From positions 1 through 8,410 of the forward strand of contig JBEDNN010000029.1 of assembly GCA_041170585.1 (NCBI GenBank): a DNA stretch of 8,410 nt, read 5' to 3'. Source of the stretch: JBDLSY01 sp041170585 (GTDB lineage: Bacteria; Pseudomonadota; Gammaproteobacteria; Burkholderiales; Burkholderiaceae_C). Below, in pieces: positions 1-6,357 of the stretch. Under the pieces are notes generated by a model that worked only from the letters and a program-made list of their open reading frames with translations, did not search any database and was not told where the DNA came from. The position numbers were made by a program, and so were the translations under genes. How positions within the stretch are numbered: the first letter of the stretch is position 1; each line of letters begins with the position of its first letter.

Positions 1-483
1 TTTACTGACATCTTTCGGTACACTTAAAGCAGCAATGCCGCCATAAATAACATAATGTTTAAATTCGGGGCAGTCGCGTTTAAACCGTGCAATTTGGGCA
101 TGGACTTGCTCAAGGTCATTCATATGGGCTTTATATTTAACCTCTACAATACCCACACTCGCACCATTGACCATCACAATGTCATATTCACTTTGTTTGC
201 CTTTGCGTCCAACAACTAATTGCGGCGTAATTCGGTCAAACTTAATATGGCCTAAAAATGGTTTACTCACCAAACTATTAAAAAAGAATTCTTCAGCGAC
301 TGATCCTTGATTACTAGAAATTCCACCGCACAAAGCAGTCAATTTATCTAATTTAGCATCAGTTTTAGCCATCTGTGCATCGGTTTTGGATTGTGCTGCT
401 TGTAATTTTTCAAAACCTGCATCGGTTTTGGCTTGTGCTATTGCAAGGCTAGCTACTAAATCTTTTAATTCTTGGTCAGTCAT
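1..483 (-). CDS. Coiled-coil PD-(D/E)XK nuclease-like protein (3' end beyond window)
   Basis: Reading the reverse strand from the ATG at 483 gives an open frame of 161 codons that reaches the window edge without a stop, so only the N-terminal part is present. Residues 1-50 are charged and heptad-like, with three spaced KTDA repeats (19-22, 33-36, 40-43), as expected of a coiled coil. Residues 60-161 look like a PD-(D/E)XK nuclease fold: an E-E pair at 64-65, EYDIV with Asp101, then VEVKYKA with Glu114 and Lys116, followed by YVIYGGIAAL (144-153). This arrangement fits the DUF3782-like nuclease-related proteins common in cyanobacteria and filamentous sulfur bacteria; that family name is from memory. 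Cellular role is unknown: a DNA nuclease or an element-encoded protein are both possible. A promoter-like sequence lies just upstream (510-537). No Shine-Dalgarno precedes the start, but no better in-frame start is visible. Confidence 0.8.
   Translation of the reverse strand, partial: MTDQELKDLVASLAIAQAKTDAGFEKLQAAQSKTDAQMAKTDAKLDKLTALCGGISSNQGSVAEEFFFNSLVSKPFLGHIKFDRITPQLVVGRKGKQSEYDIVMVNGASVGIVEVKYKAHMNDLEQVHAQIARFKRDCPEFKHYVIYGGIAALSVPKDVSK
376..439 (-). repeat. Direct repeat within the coiled-coil coding region
   Basis: A 22-base unit occurs at 376-397 and again at 418-439 with one mismatch. The period is 42 bases (14 codons, two heptads). A weaker third copy begins at about 355, one heptad (21 bases) before the first. 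The unit encodes the KTDA-containing heptads, so the coiled coil appears to have grown by in-frame duplication. Confidence 0.75.
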
Positions 484-509
484 AGTCGTTTTATAAGTAG
501 GTGTGAATC

Positions 510-537
510 GTTATATAGTGTATCTGTGTTGTGTAAA
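510..537 (-). promoter_or_regulatory. Putative sigma70-type promoter of the nuclease-like gene
   Basis: On the reverse strand TTTACA (532-537, five of six matches to TTGACA) is followed after 16 bases by TATAAC (510-515, five of six matches to TATAAT). Transcription would begin near 503 and leave a leader of about 20 bases before the ATG at 483. Such a short leader fits the lack of a Shine-Dalgarno site. This is a pattern match in AT-rich DNA, so certainty is moderate. Confidence 0.42.
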
Positions 538-590
538 TTAGTTTATATGATTAAATTGAATCAGTATTTTTGATTATAAAGTTATAATAA

Positions 591-613
591 TTGAAAATAA
601 TTGAAAATAATTG
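591..613. repeat. 10-base tandem repeat (TTGAAAATAA)
   Basis: Two exact copies of TTGAAAATAA (591-600 and 601-610) are followed by the first three bases of a third. It lies in the 242-base gap between the divergent nuclease-like and cytochrome genes. No convincing -35/-10 pair for the cytochrome gene was found there: a TATAAT at 583-588 overlaps the edge of the repeat but has no well-spaced -35. Similar 10-base duplications occur at 1471-1500 and 4881-4900. Confidence 0.8.
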
Positions 614-725
614 TAATTAAAGATTTAAAAAACTCATAAAATTTATTATTACAACATATTAGAGTAAGTTTACTGTCTTTACTACCCGTTGATGCTACCT
701 GTTAATACTATTACTATTATTATGT

Positions 726-1448
726 ATGTCTACACCACAATCCCCACAGTTATTAAAAAAATCCATACCAACCATCAAAATACGGGTATGGGATTTGCCT
801 TTACGGCTATTTCATTGGAGTTTACTAATAGCAGTAGCCGGCTTATTTATTACTGCTGAATTAGATGAATTTTCATGGGGCGATAATGCTTTACAAATTC
901 ATTTTTACTTAGGTTACACCGTTTTAATATTATTATTGTTTAGAATGGTTTGGGGATTAGTGGGCAGTCGATATGCTCGATTTAATAGCTTTCGTATTAA
1001 TCCTATAGGGGCATGGCAAACATTAAAAGGCAAACCTTACTCACCATTAGGCCATAACCCGCTAGGGGCGTTATCAGTATATGCTTTACTTACAAGCCTA
1101 AGCGTACAAGTCGTAACAGGTTTATTGAGTAATGATAGCTTAGACACTTATGCCCCACTGGCATTAAAAATTAGCCAAGATACCTCTGATTTAATGACGC
1201 AATACCATAAAATCAATCAAAAAATATTAATAGCTTTAATAGCTACACACCTGTTAGCCATTGCGGTTTATCATTTTAAATACCGTAAGCCATTGACTCG
1301 TACTATGATTACAGGTGATATATGCACTGATGTATGCTTGAAACCAGCGGCGGCTTTAGACAATGCAAGGCTTCGTTGGAAAGCACTTGTTATATTGGTT
1401 ATTTGTATAGCCGTAGTCGTATCAATAATCAAAAATATAGCGATTTAA
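726..1448 (+). CDS. Cytochrome b561-family diheme membrane protein
   Basis: A 240-residue integral membrane protein that should carry two b-type hemes and pass electrons between the quinone pool or a donor and a c-type cytochrome. The family hallmarks are visible: VWDLPLRLFHW near the N-terminus, LFRMVWGLVGSRYARF (71-86), GHNPLGA (109-115) and MITGDI (194-199). Likely heme ligands by family pattern are His30 and His59 on the first two helices and His161/His175 near the fourth; this assignment is inferred. Hydrophobic segments lie at about 28-45, 57-80, 113-135, 163-184 and 216-236, so there is an extra C-terminal helix beyond the usual four. The closest group is the small cytochrome b561/Ni-Fe-hydrogenase-type b subunits. 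No partner cytochrome c or hydrogenase gene is adjacent, so the electron donor cannot be named. An alternative ATG at 722 is in another frame and does not encode this protein. It is transcribed alone and converges on recJ. Confidence 0.9.
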   Translation: MSTPQSPQLLKKSIPTIKIRVWDLPLRLFHWSLLIAVAGLFITAELDEFSWGDNALQIHFYLGYTVLILLLFRMVWGLVGSRYARFNSFRINPIGAWQTLKGKPYSPLGHNPLGALSVYALLTSLSVQVVTGLLSNDSLDTYAPLALKISQDTSDLMTQYHKINQKILIALIATHLLAIAVYHFKYRKPLTRTMITGDICTDVCLKPAAALDNARLRWKALVILVICIAVVVSIIKNIAI

Positions 1449-1455
1449 AACAACT

Positions 1456-1471
1456 TCCTAATACTTTAGGA
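1456..1471. terminator. Weak hairpin between convergent genes
   Basis: TCCTAA (1456-1461) and TTAGGA (1466-1471) form a perfect 6-base stem with a 4-base loop, 8 bases after the cytochrome stop codon at 1446-1448. The tail is AT-rich but not a pure T-run, so termination is only suggested. It lies between convergent genes and could serve either direction. Confidence 0.3.
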
Positions 1472-1500
1472 TAATTTAAAATAATTTAAAATGATTTAAA
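1471..1500. repeat. 10-base tandem repeat (ATAATTTAAA)
   Basis: Two exact copies of ATAATTTAAA (1471-1480, 1481-1490) are followed by a third with one change (ATGATTTAAA, 1491-1500). The repeat fills much of the gap between the converging cytochrome and recJ genes. The end of the cytochrome gene (CGATTTAAAA, 1441-1450) resembles the unit, so the repeat may have grown from there. Confidence 0.8.
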
Positions 1501-1527
1501 ATTAATAACCAAAAATCAAAATATGCC

Positions 1528-3285
1528 TTAATTTAAACCAATTGCATACTCTATTAACGCTTGTACTGTCTTGTTACCACGAAATTCATTAATACCCAAA
1601 CGGTATGCAATACGCACATGTTGCGGCAATGTTTCTGATTGTCCAAACCAAATGGCATCTATAACAAGCCCTTTAATCTCTAGCTTAAGCTTTAAATGTG
1701 CCTGATTTAAAATACGTTGCTCTAATACAAACGCTTTACTTTCAAAAATCGGTGGCTCAAACCCTTGCCCCCACACCCCAGCTTCTAAAGCGGTTATTTG
1801 TGGTACGGTCATATCCAAAGCAGTCGGTGCGATGTCCGTTAATAATATTCTAGCCAGTGTTTCTGGGCTTAATAAATCAGTACATACACGGCTAAATTCT
1901 GCTTGAAAAATTAAGCAGTCTTGTGCAGCAATAGTTAAACCTGCCGCCATAGAATGACCACCAAATTTATGAATTAATCCTGGACATTGTTTAGTGACTC
2001 GATCTAAAGCATCACGCAAATGAAAACCCGGAATACTGCGTCCAGAACCACGCAATAGTACACCTGTTTCATCAGCGGGTGCAAAAGCAATAGTCGGCCG
2101 CCAATAAGTTTCCTTTACTCGACTAGCGACTAAACCGACTACACCTTGATGCCAACTGGTATCGTATAACACTAAGCCAGAATCAACGGCTTTATTACGT
2201 AATTGACTTAAAGCCGTTTCTGCTTGCAGTTGTGCCGAAGCTTGCATTTCAGTTTCTAACTCACGCCTTGCCAAATTCATCGCCTGTAACTGTTCAGCTA
2301 ACTCAGCAGCTTGTATCGGGTCTTCGGTAATTAAGCACAAAATCCCAATACTCATATCGTCTAAGCGTCCTGCCGCATTAATACGTGGACCAATTGCAAA
2401 ACCAATATCACTGGTGGTCGCACGGCAAGCATCTTTCGCGGCTATTTGAAACAAAGCAGCAATTCCAGGCCGTAAAGTACCATTCATTGCATTTTTACGA
2501 ATACGCTCTAGCCCCGCAGCCACTAATATACGGTTATTTTCATCTAACTTTACGACATCTGCGACAGTACCAATCGCAACTAAATCTAATAAAGTATCTA
2601 GTCTAGGTTGATTCTCTACAGTAAATACACCTCTTGAACGCAACTCTGTCCGCGCTAATAATAACGCGTAAAACATCACACCTACCCCTGCGATGTCTTT
2701 GCTCATAAATGAACAACCAGGTTGGTTAGGATTTAAAATCGCCACGGCTTTGGGTAAAGAACCATCGTCTAATTTGGTCGCTGATAAATGGTGGTCTGTA
2801 ATCAAGACTTTAATGCCTATTGCATTGGCAGCATCAACGCCTTCTACACTGGATATTCCATTATCTACGGTGATAATCCAATCGGGCTTACCTAGCCTTG
2901 GGTGTATGGCTACTTGCTCAACGACTTCTGGGGTTAAGCCATAGCCATTTTTAAAACGATTAGGCACTAAAAAATCAACGCGTGTTGCCCCTAACAAGCG
3001 TAAACCTAATAATGCGACTGCACACGCAGTAGCCCCATCACAATCATAATCAGCCACAACACAGAGACTATCTTGCTGCATAATTGCATCAGCTAAACAC
3101 ACCGCCATTGTTTTAGCATGTTTAAAAGTATCTGGCGATAACAGCTGGTTCAATTTAGGATGAACTTGGTTAATATGCGTAATGCCTCTGGCTGCATATA
3201 AATGAGCCAATAAAGAAGAACACCCTTGTGTTTGCAAGGTTTGCACTACAACAGGGTCATAAATACGGGGGGCAAGCTGAATCAT
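1528..3285 (-). CDS. recJ: Single-stranded-DNA-specific 5'-3' exonuclease RecJ
   Basis: RecJ degrades single-stranded DNA 5' to 3' and acts in RecFOR recombination, mismatch repair and base excision repair in the cytoplasm. All family motifs are present in this 585-residue protein: motif I VVADYDCDG with Asp79, Asp81 and Asp83; VDNG (140-143); the DHH triad at 164-166; and GTVADVV (239-245) with Asp243, together forming the manganese site. The DHHA1 part follows with FAIGPRINAAGRLDD (296-310), WHQGVVGLVASR (378-389), GSGRSIPGFHLRDA (413-426) and GGHSMAAG (442-449). The C-terminus, including YRLGINEFRGNKTVQ, matches the usual OB-fold domain. Length is normal, with no sign of damage. The gene starts 21 bases after guaB on the same strand, so it is probably translated from the guaB transcript. 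The start has no Shine-Dalgarno, but the preceding bases offer no alternative in-frame start. Confidence 0.97.
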   Translation of the reverse strand: MIQLAPRIYDPVVVQTLQTQGCSSLLAHLYAARGITHINQVHPKLNQLLSPDTFKHAKTMAVCLADAIMQQDSLCVVADYDCDGATACAVALLGLRLLGATRVDFLVPNRFKNGYGLTPEVVEQVAIHPRLGKPDWIITVDNGISSVEGVDAANAIGIKVLITDHHLSATKLDDGSLPKAVAILNPNQPGCSFMSKDIAGVGVMFYALLLARTELRSRGVFTVENQPRLDTLLDLVAIGTVADVVKLDENNRILVAAGLERIRKNAMNGTLRPGIAALFQIAAKDACRATTSDIGFAIGPRINAAGRLDDMSIGILCLITEDPIQAAELAEQLQAMNLARRELETEMQASAQLQAETALSQLRNKAVDSGLVLYDTSWHQGVVGLVASRVKETYWRPTIAFAPADETGVLLRGSGRSIPGFHLRDALDRVTKQCPGLIHKFGGHSMAAGLTIAAQDCLIFQAEFSRVCTDLLSPETLARILLTDIAPTALDMTVPQITALEAGVWGQGFEPPIFESKAFVLEQRILNQAHLKLKLEIKGLVIDAIWFGQSETLPQHVRIAYRLGINEFRGNKTVQALIEYAIGLN

Positions 3286-3306
3286 ATTGCGATTAAAACA
3301 AATAAA

Positions 3307-4797
3307 TCAATCATTGCTGTTCATACGTTGGTAATTGGGTGCTTCTTGCGTCATAATCACATCGTGTACGTGTGATTCACGCATACCACTACTGGTCATT
3401 AAAGTAAATTCTGCGGTACGGCGTAAAGTCGCTAAATCAAGACTACCACAATAGCCTAAAGCTGAACGTAAACCACCTGCCATTTGATGCAGTACTTGCG
3501 TTGCACTGCCTTTATAGGGAACACGCCCCTCTATGCCTTCAGGTACTAATTTATCCGTATTTGTATTGGCTTTTTGAAAATAACGATCGGCACTGCCTTG
3601 TTTCATGGCTCCAATTGAACCCATACCTCGGTAAGATTTATAAGCACGGCCTGCGTACAATTGTACTTCGCCAGGTGCTTCATCAGTACCTGCCAATAAA
3701 CTACCTAACATAACGGCATGAGCCCCCGCAGCCAAGGCTTTCGCCACATCACCGCTATAACGAATACCCCCATCAGCAATCACTGTTACAGGTTTTTGTT
3801 GTAAAGCCTGTGCCACTTCATAAACCGCTGATAATTGTGGTACACCTACACCTGACACAATACGTGTCGTACAAATACTACCAGGCCCAATACCCACTTT
3901 AACAATGTCTGCTCCCGCATCAGCTAAAGCCAATGCAGCAGCGGCAGTTGCGATATTTCCGCCACAAATTAATACTTCAGGGAACTGCGTTTTAATATAC
4001 CGCACCATATTTAAGACGCCTTCACTATGGCCGTGGGCAGTATCAACGACTAAAATATCTACGCCTGCTTGGACTAATAATTGTGCACGGTGTTTTTCAG
4101 CATCGCTTGTACCTACCGCAGCAGCGACTTGTAAACGCCCTTGGGTATCTCGTGTTGCCAAAGGAAAATACCGTACTTGTTGTAAATCTTTCACTGTTAC
4201 CAAACCTGCTAGCTTTCCTGCATCGCTTAATAATACGATACGCTCTAATTTGTGTTGGTGCATTAAAGCTTGTGCTTGCTCTAAAGATGAACCTTCAGGC
4301 AAAGTCACCAACTTATCGCGAGTAGTCATTACGTCAATTATTTTTGCGTCCATACGGGTTTCAAAACGCAAATCACGGCTAGTAACCAAACCCACTAATT
4401 CACCTGCATTTAATACAGGAAAACCGCTAAATCCATGGGCTTCCGTTAAAGCTTTTACATCAGCGACTGTCATGTTCGGTGATACAGTCAGCGGATTACG
4501 CAATACACCCGCTTCAAATCGTTTAACACGCAGTACTTCGGCTGCTTGTTCTTCAGCCGATAAATTTTTATGCACCACTCCTAAACCACCCGCATGAGCC
4601 AAAGCAATTGCCATACGGGCTTCAGTGACTGTATCCATTGCGGCGGCAATAATGGGTAAACGCAAAATTAAACGTGGATGTAGTTGTGTTGTAATATCAG
4701 TAGCACTGGGTAATATGTTACTGTACCGTGGTGATAATAAAACATCATCAAAAGTATAACGTTGTACAACAGGAAGTGAAATATGGGGTGTATTCAT
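3307..4797 (-). CDS. guaB: Inosine-5'-monophosphate dehydrogenase
   Basis: GuaB oxidises IMP to XMP with NAD+, the committed step of GMP synthesis, in the cytoplasm as a tetramer or octamer. The 496-residue protein opens with YTFDDVLLSPRYS and AAMDTVTEARMAIALAHAGG (51-70). A CBS pair occupies about 100-215 (NPLTVSPNMTV..., then VMTTRDKLVTLPEGSS...), followed by VDTAHGHS (251-258) and the catalytic loop GPGSICTTR with Cys309. IADGGIRYSGD (340-350) contributes to IMP binding, and the mobile flap holds RYFQ with Arg405 and Tyr406. No key residue is missing and the length is typical. The next gene downstream is recJ, not guaA, which often follows guaB in gammaproteobacteria. No Shine-Dalgarno precedes the ATG, only an AT-rich leader. 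The long open frames on the opposite strand here are shadows of this gene. Confidence 0.98.
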   Translation of the reverse strand: MNTPHISLPVVQRYTFDDVLLSPRYSNILPSATDITTQLHPRLILRLPIIAAAMDTVTEARMAIALAHAGGLGVVHKNLSAEEQAAEVLRVKRFEAGVLRNPLTVSPNMTVADVKALTEAHGFSGFPVLNAGELVGLVTSRDLRFETRMDAKIIDVMTTRDKLVTLPEGSSLEQAQALMHQHKLERIVLLSDAGKLAGLVTVKDLQQVRYFPLATRDTQGRLQVAAAVGTSDAEKHRAQLLVQAGVDILVVDTAHGHSEGVLNMVRYIKTQFPEVLICGGNIATAAAALALADAGADIVKVGIGPGSICTTRIVSGVGVPQLSAVYEVAQALQQKPVTVIADGGIRYSGDVAKALAAGAHAVMLGSLLAGTDEAPGEVQLYAGRAYKSYRGMGSIGAMKQGSADRYFQKANTNTDKLVPEGIEGRVPYKGSATQVLHQMAGGLRSALGYCGSLDLATLRRTAEFTLMTSSGMRESHVHDVIMTQEAPNYQRMNSND

Positions 4798-4816
4798 AAT
4801 GTTTTTTAATTAAATA

Positions 4817-4822
4817 ATTATA
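4817..4822 (-). promoter_or_regulatory. Candidate -10 element of guaB
   Basis: The reverse strand reads TATAAT here, 20 bases before the guaB start, which would give a very short leader. No good -35 lies at 16-18 bases. A second possibility is CAGACA (4851-4856) with TATATA (4827-4832) at 18-base spacing. Because the surroundings are AT-rich, either could be chance. Confidence 0.25.
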
Positions 4823-4880
4823 GGTATATATAATGATAGTATTATTTTATTGTCTGATTATTTTACTGTGTTGAATTTAT

Positions 4881-4900
4881 TTTGAAAAATTTTGAAAAAT
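4881..4900. repeat. 10-base tandem duplication (TTTGAAAAAT)
   Basis: TTTGAAAAAT occurs twice in exact tandem (4881-4890, 4891-4900), immediately left of the long inverted repeat. It has the same period and a similar A-tract-rich sequence to the duplication at 591-613. Confidence 0.8.
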
Positions 4901-4904
4901 ATAT

Positions 4905-5027
4905 TTATTAAGGGTATTGCTACTTAAAAATAATTATTGTGTTTTTTATCTTACGCAAGCTTTATTTTGCTAAGAAAATTTTAGAAATATATACTTTAAC
5001 CATATTAAAGTAGCAATGCCTTATTAA
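4905..5027. repeat. 123-base imperfect inverted repeat with nested hairpin (MITE-like or structured RNA)
   Basis: The arms at 4905-4927 and 5005-5027 pair along nearly their whole 23-base length, with one mismatch, two single-base bulges and one G-T pair. The core ATTGCTACTT (4916-4925) matches AAGTAGCAAT (5008-5017) perfectly. Inside, CTTA-GCAA (4950-4958, one bulged C) pairs with TTGCTAAG (4967-4974) around an 8-base loop. The arms end in TTATTAA/TTATTAA. I see no clear target-site duplication. It could be a non-autonomous mobile element, a structured transcript or a cruciform in the shared promoter region. Confidence 0.5.
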
Positions 5028-5270
5028 GCATTAATAAAACACCCTAATTCTAAGCAAATTTTTTTTAAAAATATATATGACCTTCCACTGCCAATCGTTG
5101 ATAAAAAGTAAATGTTTTTAGAACTGACTTAATTGCGATTACAGGCTTATAAATAAGGTATTTTATACGGAGTAAGTAAATGGCTTAGAAATTAGTTTTG
5201 TTTAATTTTATTTAAAGCAATTAAAGTAAATATTGAGAAGTGCAATATCTAGTAATTGCATTTATTAATT

Positions 5271-5276
5271 TATAAT
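5271..5276 (+). promoter_or_regulatory. Candidate -10 element of the restriction-like cassette
   Basis: A perfect TATAAT lies 44 bases before the first cassette start and would give a leader of roughly 35-40 bases. No recognisable -35 lies at 16-19 bases. The short palindrome TGCAAT/ATTGCA (5241-5260) occupies roughly that position, so a regulator could bind there. This is a pattern match only. Confidence 0.3.
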
Positions 5277-5320
5277 CTATAAGTATATTAATAGTCTTTC
5301 ACTTTAACTAAACCAATGAT

Positions 5321-6355
5321 ATGACAACACCGATTCAAAAAATTCTATTTGGCAGCCCTGGTACAGGAAAAAGCCATAAAATTGATGCTGATATTATTCC
5401 TAATAAACTTAAAATAGATATAAATAAAACACCAGAAAATATTATCAAAACTGTATTTCATCCCGAATACACTTATGGTGATTTCATTGGCAAATTGATG
5501 CCGATTACACGCTCTGGAAAAGTGGAATACAATTTTTATGAAGGTCATTTTTTAAGGGCTTTGGGACAAGCCTATAAAAATATACTTGAAAATACAGCTA
5601 CACCTGAACACGTTGTTTTAGTGATTGATGAAATTAATCGTGGTAACTCATCGGCTATTTTCGGCAGTATTTTTCAATTACTGGACAGGAATGAACAAGG
5701 TTGGTCTGATTATCATATTAACGTTTCGGATATGGAATTTGATAAATTAGTTGATATTGTTTTTCCAAATATTGAAAATGATGTAAAAGAATTAAAAGGA
5801 AAGGAAACAATAGGACTTAATGAAGTTCAAAAAAAACATAAAGCTTTAGAGAAACAATTGAATGATAGTATTCTTGGTTTTTTACTAAGAAAAAGAATAA
5901 AAATACCAAATAACTTATCTATTCTTGCCACAATGAATACCTCGGATAGTTCTATTTATTATATGGATAGTGCTTTTAAGCGTCGTTGGGAGTGGGAATT
6001 TATTGATATAAATTCTGAATCTGTTTGTGAAACAGGCATTGCGTTTAAAAATAGAAATGAATGGAAAGCATTTTTGTCAAAATTAAACGAATTTATTAAA
6101 GGAAATCATAAATATATTCGTGGTATTGAAGACAAACAGGTAGGTCTTTATTTTATTAAAGAAGATGAAATAAAATATGCGACTATTCAAAATAAATTAA
6201 TGTTCTTTTTATGGGATAGTGTTTTTAATCGCGATAAAAAACCACTAATTGAATTACTTTTTGGTGAAAGTACAAAACATCATGATAAATTAATTACATT
6301 TGGTGATTTTGCCAAACAAATTAAACCATTCATTGAAAAAATAAATAAGCGTTAA
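5321..6355 (+). CDS. McrB-like AAA+ NTPase, motor subunit of a restriction-type system
   Basis: A 344-residue AAA+ protein of the McrB group, expected to form a ring that hydrolyses GTP or ATP and drives DNA movement for the partner nuclease. Walker A is GSPGTGKS (11-18), only ten residues from the start. FHPEYTYGDFIGKLMP (46-61) is the conserved segment after it. Walker B is VVLVIDEINRGN (98-109, Asp103/Glu104). Sensor 1 is ATMNTSDSS (203-211), the McrB signature region, and FKRRW (219-223) carries the likely arginine finger. GIEDKQVGLYF (268-278) matches the late McrB motif. There is no N-terminal DNA-recognition domain, unlike E. coli McrB (459 residues). About 70 charged residues (127-196), some of them coiled-coil-like, separate Walker B from sensor 1. 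The stop is 2 bases before the nuclease start. From memory, BsuMI and LlaJI systems use a motor of similar build. Whether it prefers GTP or ATP cannot be read from sequence. Confidence 0.92.
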   Translation: MTTPIQKILFGSPGTGKSHKIDADIIPNKLKIDINKTPENIIKTVFHPEYTYGDFIGKLMPITRSGKVEYNFYEGHFLRALGQAYKNILENTATPEHVVLVIDEINRGNSSAIFGSIFQLLDRNEQGWSDYHINVSDMEFDKLVDIVFPNIENDVKELKGKETIGLNEVQKKHKALEKQLNDSILGFLLRKRIKIPNNLSILATMNTSDSSIYYMDSAFKRRWEWEFIDINSESVCETGIAFKNRNEWKAFLSKLNEFIKGNHKYIRGIEDKQVGLYFIKEDEIKYATIQNKLMFFLWDSVFNRDKKPLIELLFGESTKHHDKLITFGDFAKQIKPFIEKINKR

Positions 6356-6357
6356 TC

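Larger units (their letters stand above)
4798..5320. other. 523-base intergenic region between divergent guaB and the restriction-like cassette
   Basis: No coding sequence of credible length is present. It must hold the promoters for guaB (reverse) and the cassette (forward). It contains the direct repeat ATTATTTTA (4841-4849, 4857-4865), an exact 10-base tandem duplication (4881-4900), a 123-base imperfect inverted repeat with a nested hairpin (4905-5027), a well-spaced GGAG (5169-5172) leading only into ATG-GCT-TAG (5180-5188), and a small palindrome TGCAAT/ATTGCA (5241-5246, 5255-5260) just upstream of a TATAAT. The DNA is strongly AT-rich throughout. Confidence 0.7.

Noticed and set aside
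556..588. Promoter for the cytochrome gene from TTGAAT (556-561) and TATAAT (583-588)
   Set aside because: The spacing is 21 bases, too long for a normal sigma70 promoter, and it lies about 140 bases from the start codon.
591..613. CRISPR-like repetition in the AT-rich gaps
   Set aside because: Units are 10 bases in direct tandem without spacers, and no cas genes are present.
2385..2944. Two forward open frames of 73 and 83 codons inside recJ
   Set aside because: They lie antisense within the intact recJ frame, which shows all family motifs; their products have no recognisable domain and are shadows.
3501..4597. Forward open frames, up to 230 codons, opposite guaB
   Set aside because: guaB is complete and strongly conserved on the other strand; the predicted products are low-complexity mixtures typical of antisense shadow frames.
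4905..5027. Integron attC site or phage attachment site
   Set aside because: The arms lack attC core consensus ends, and no integrase or tRNA gene is nearby.
5345..5548. Reverse 67-codon frame within the motor gene
   Set aside because: Antisense to the Walker A region of the McrB-like gene; a shadow of it.
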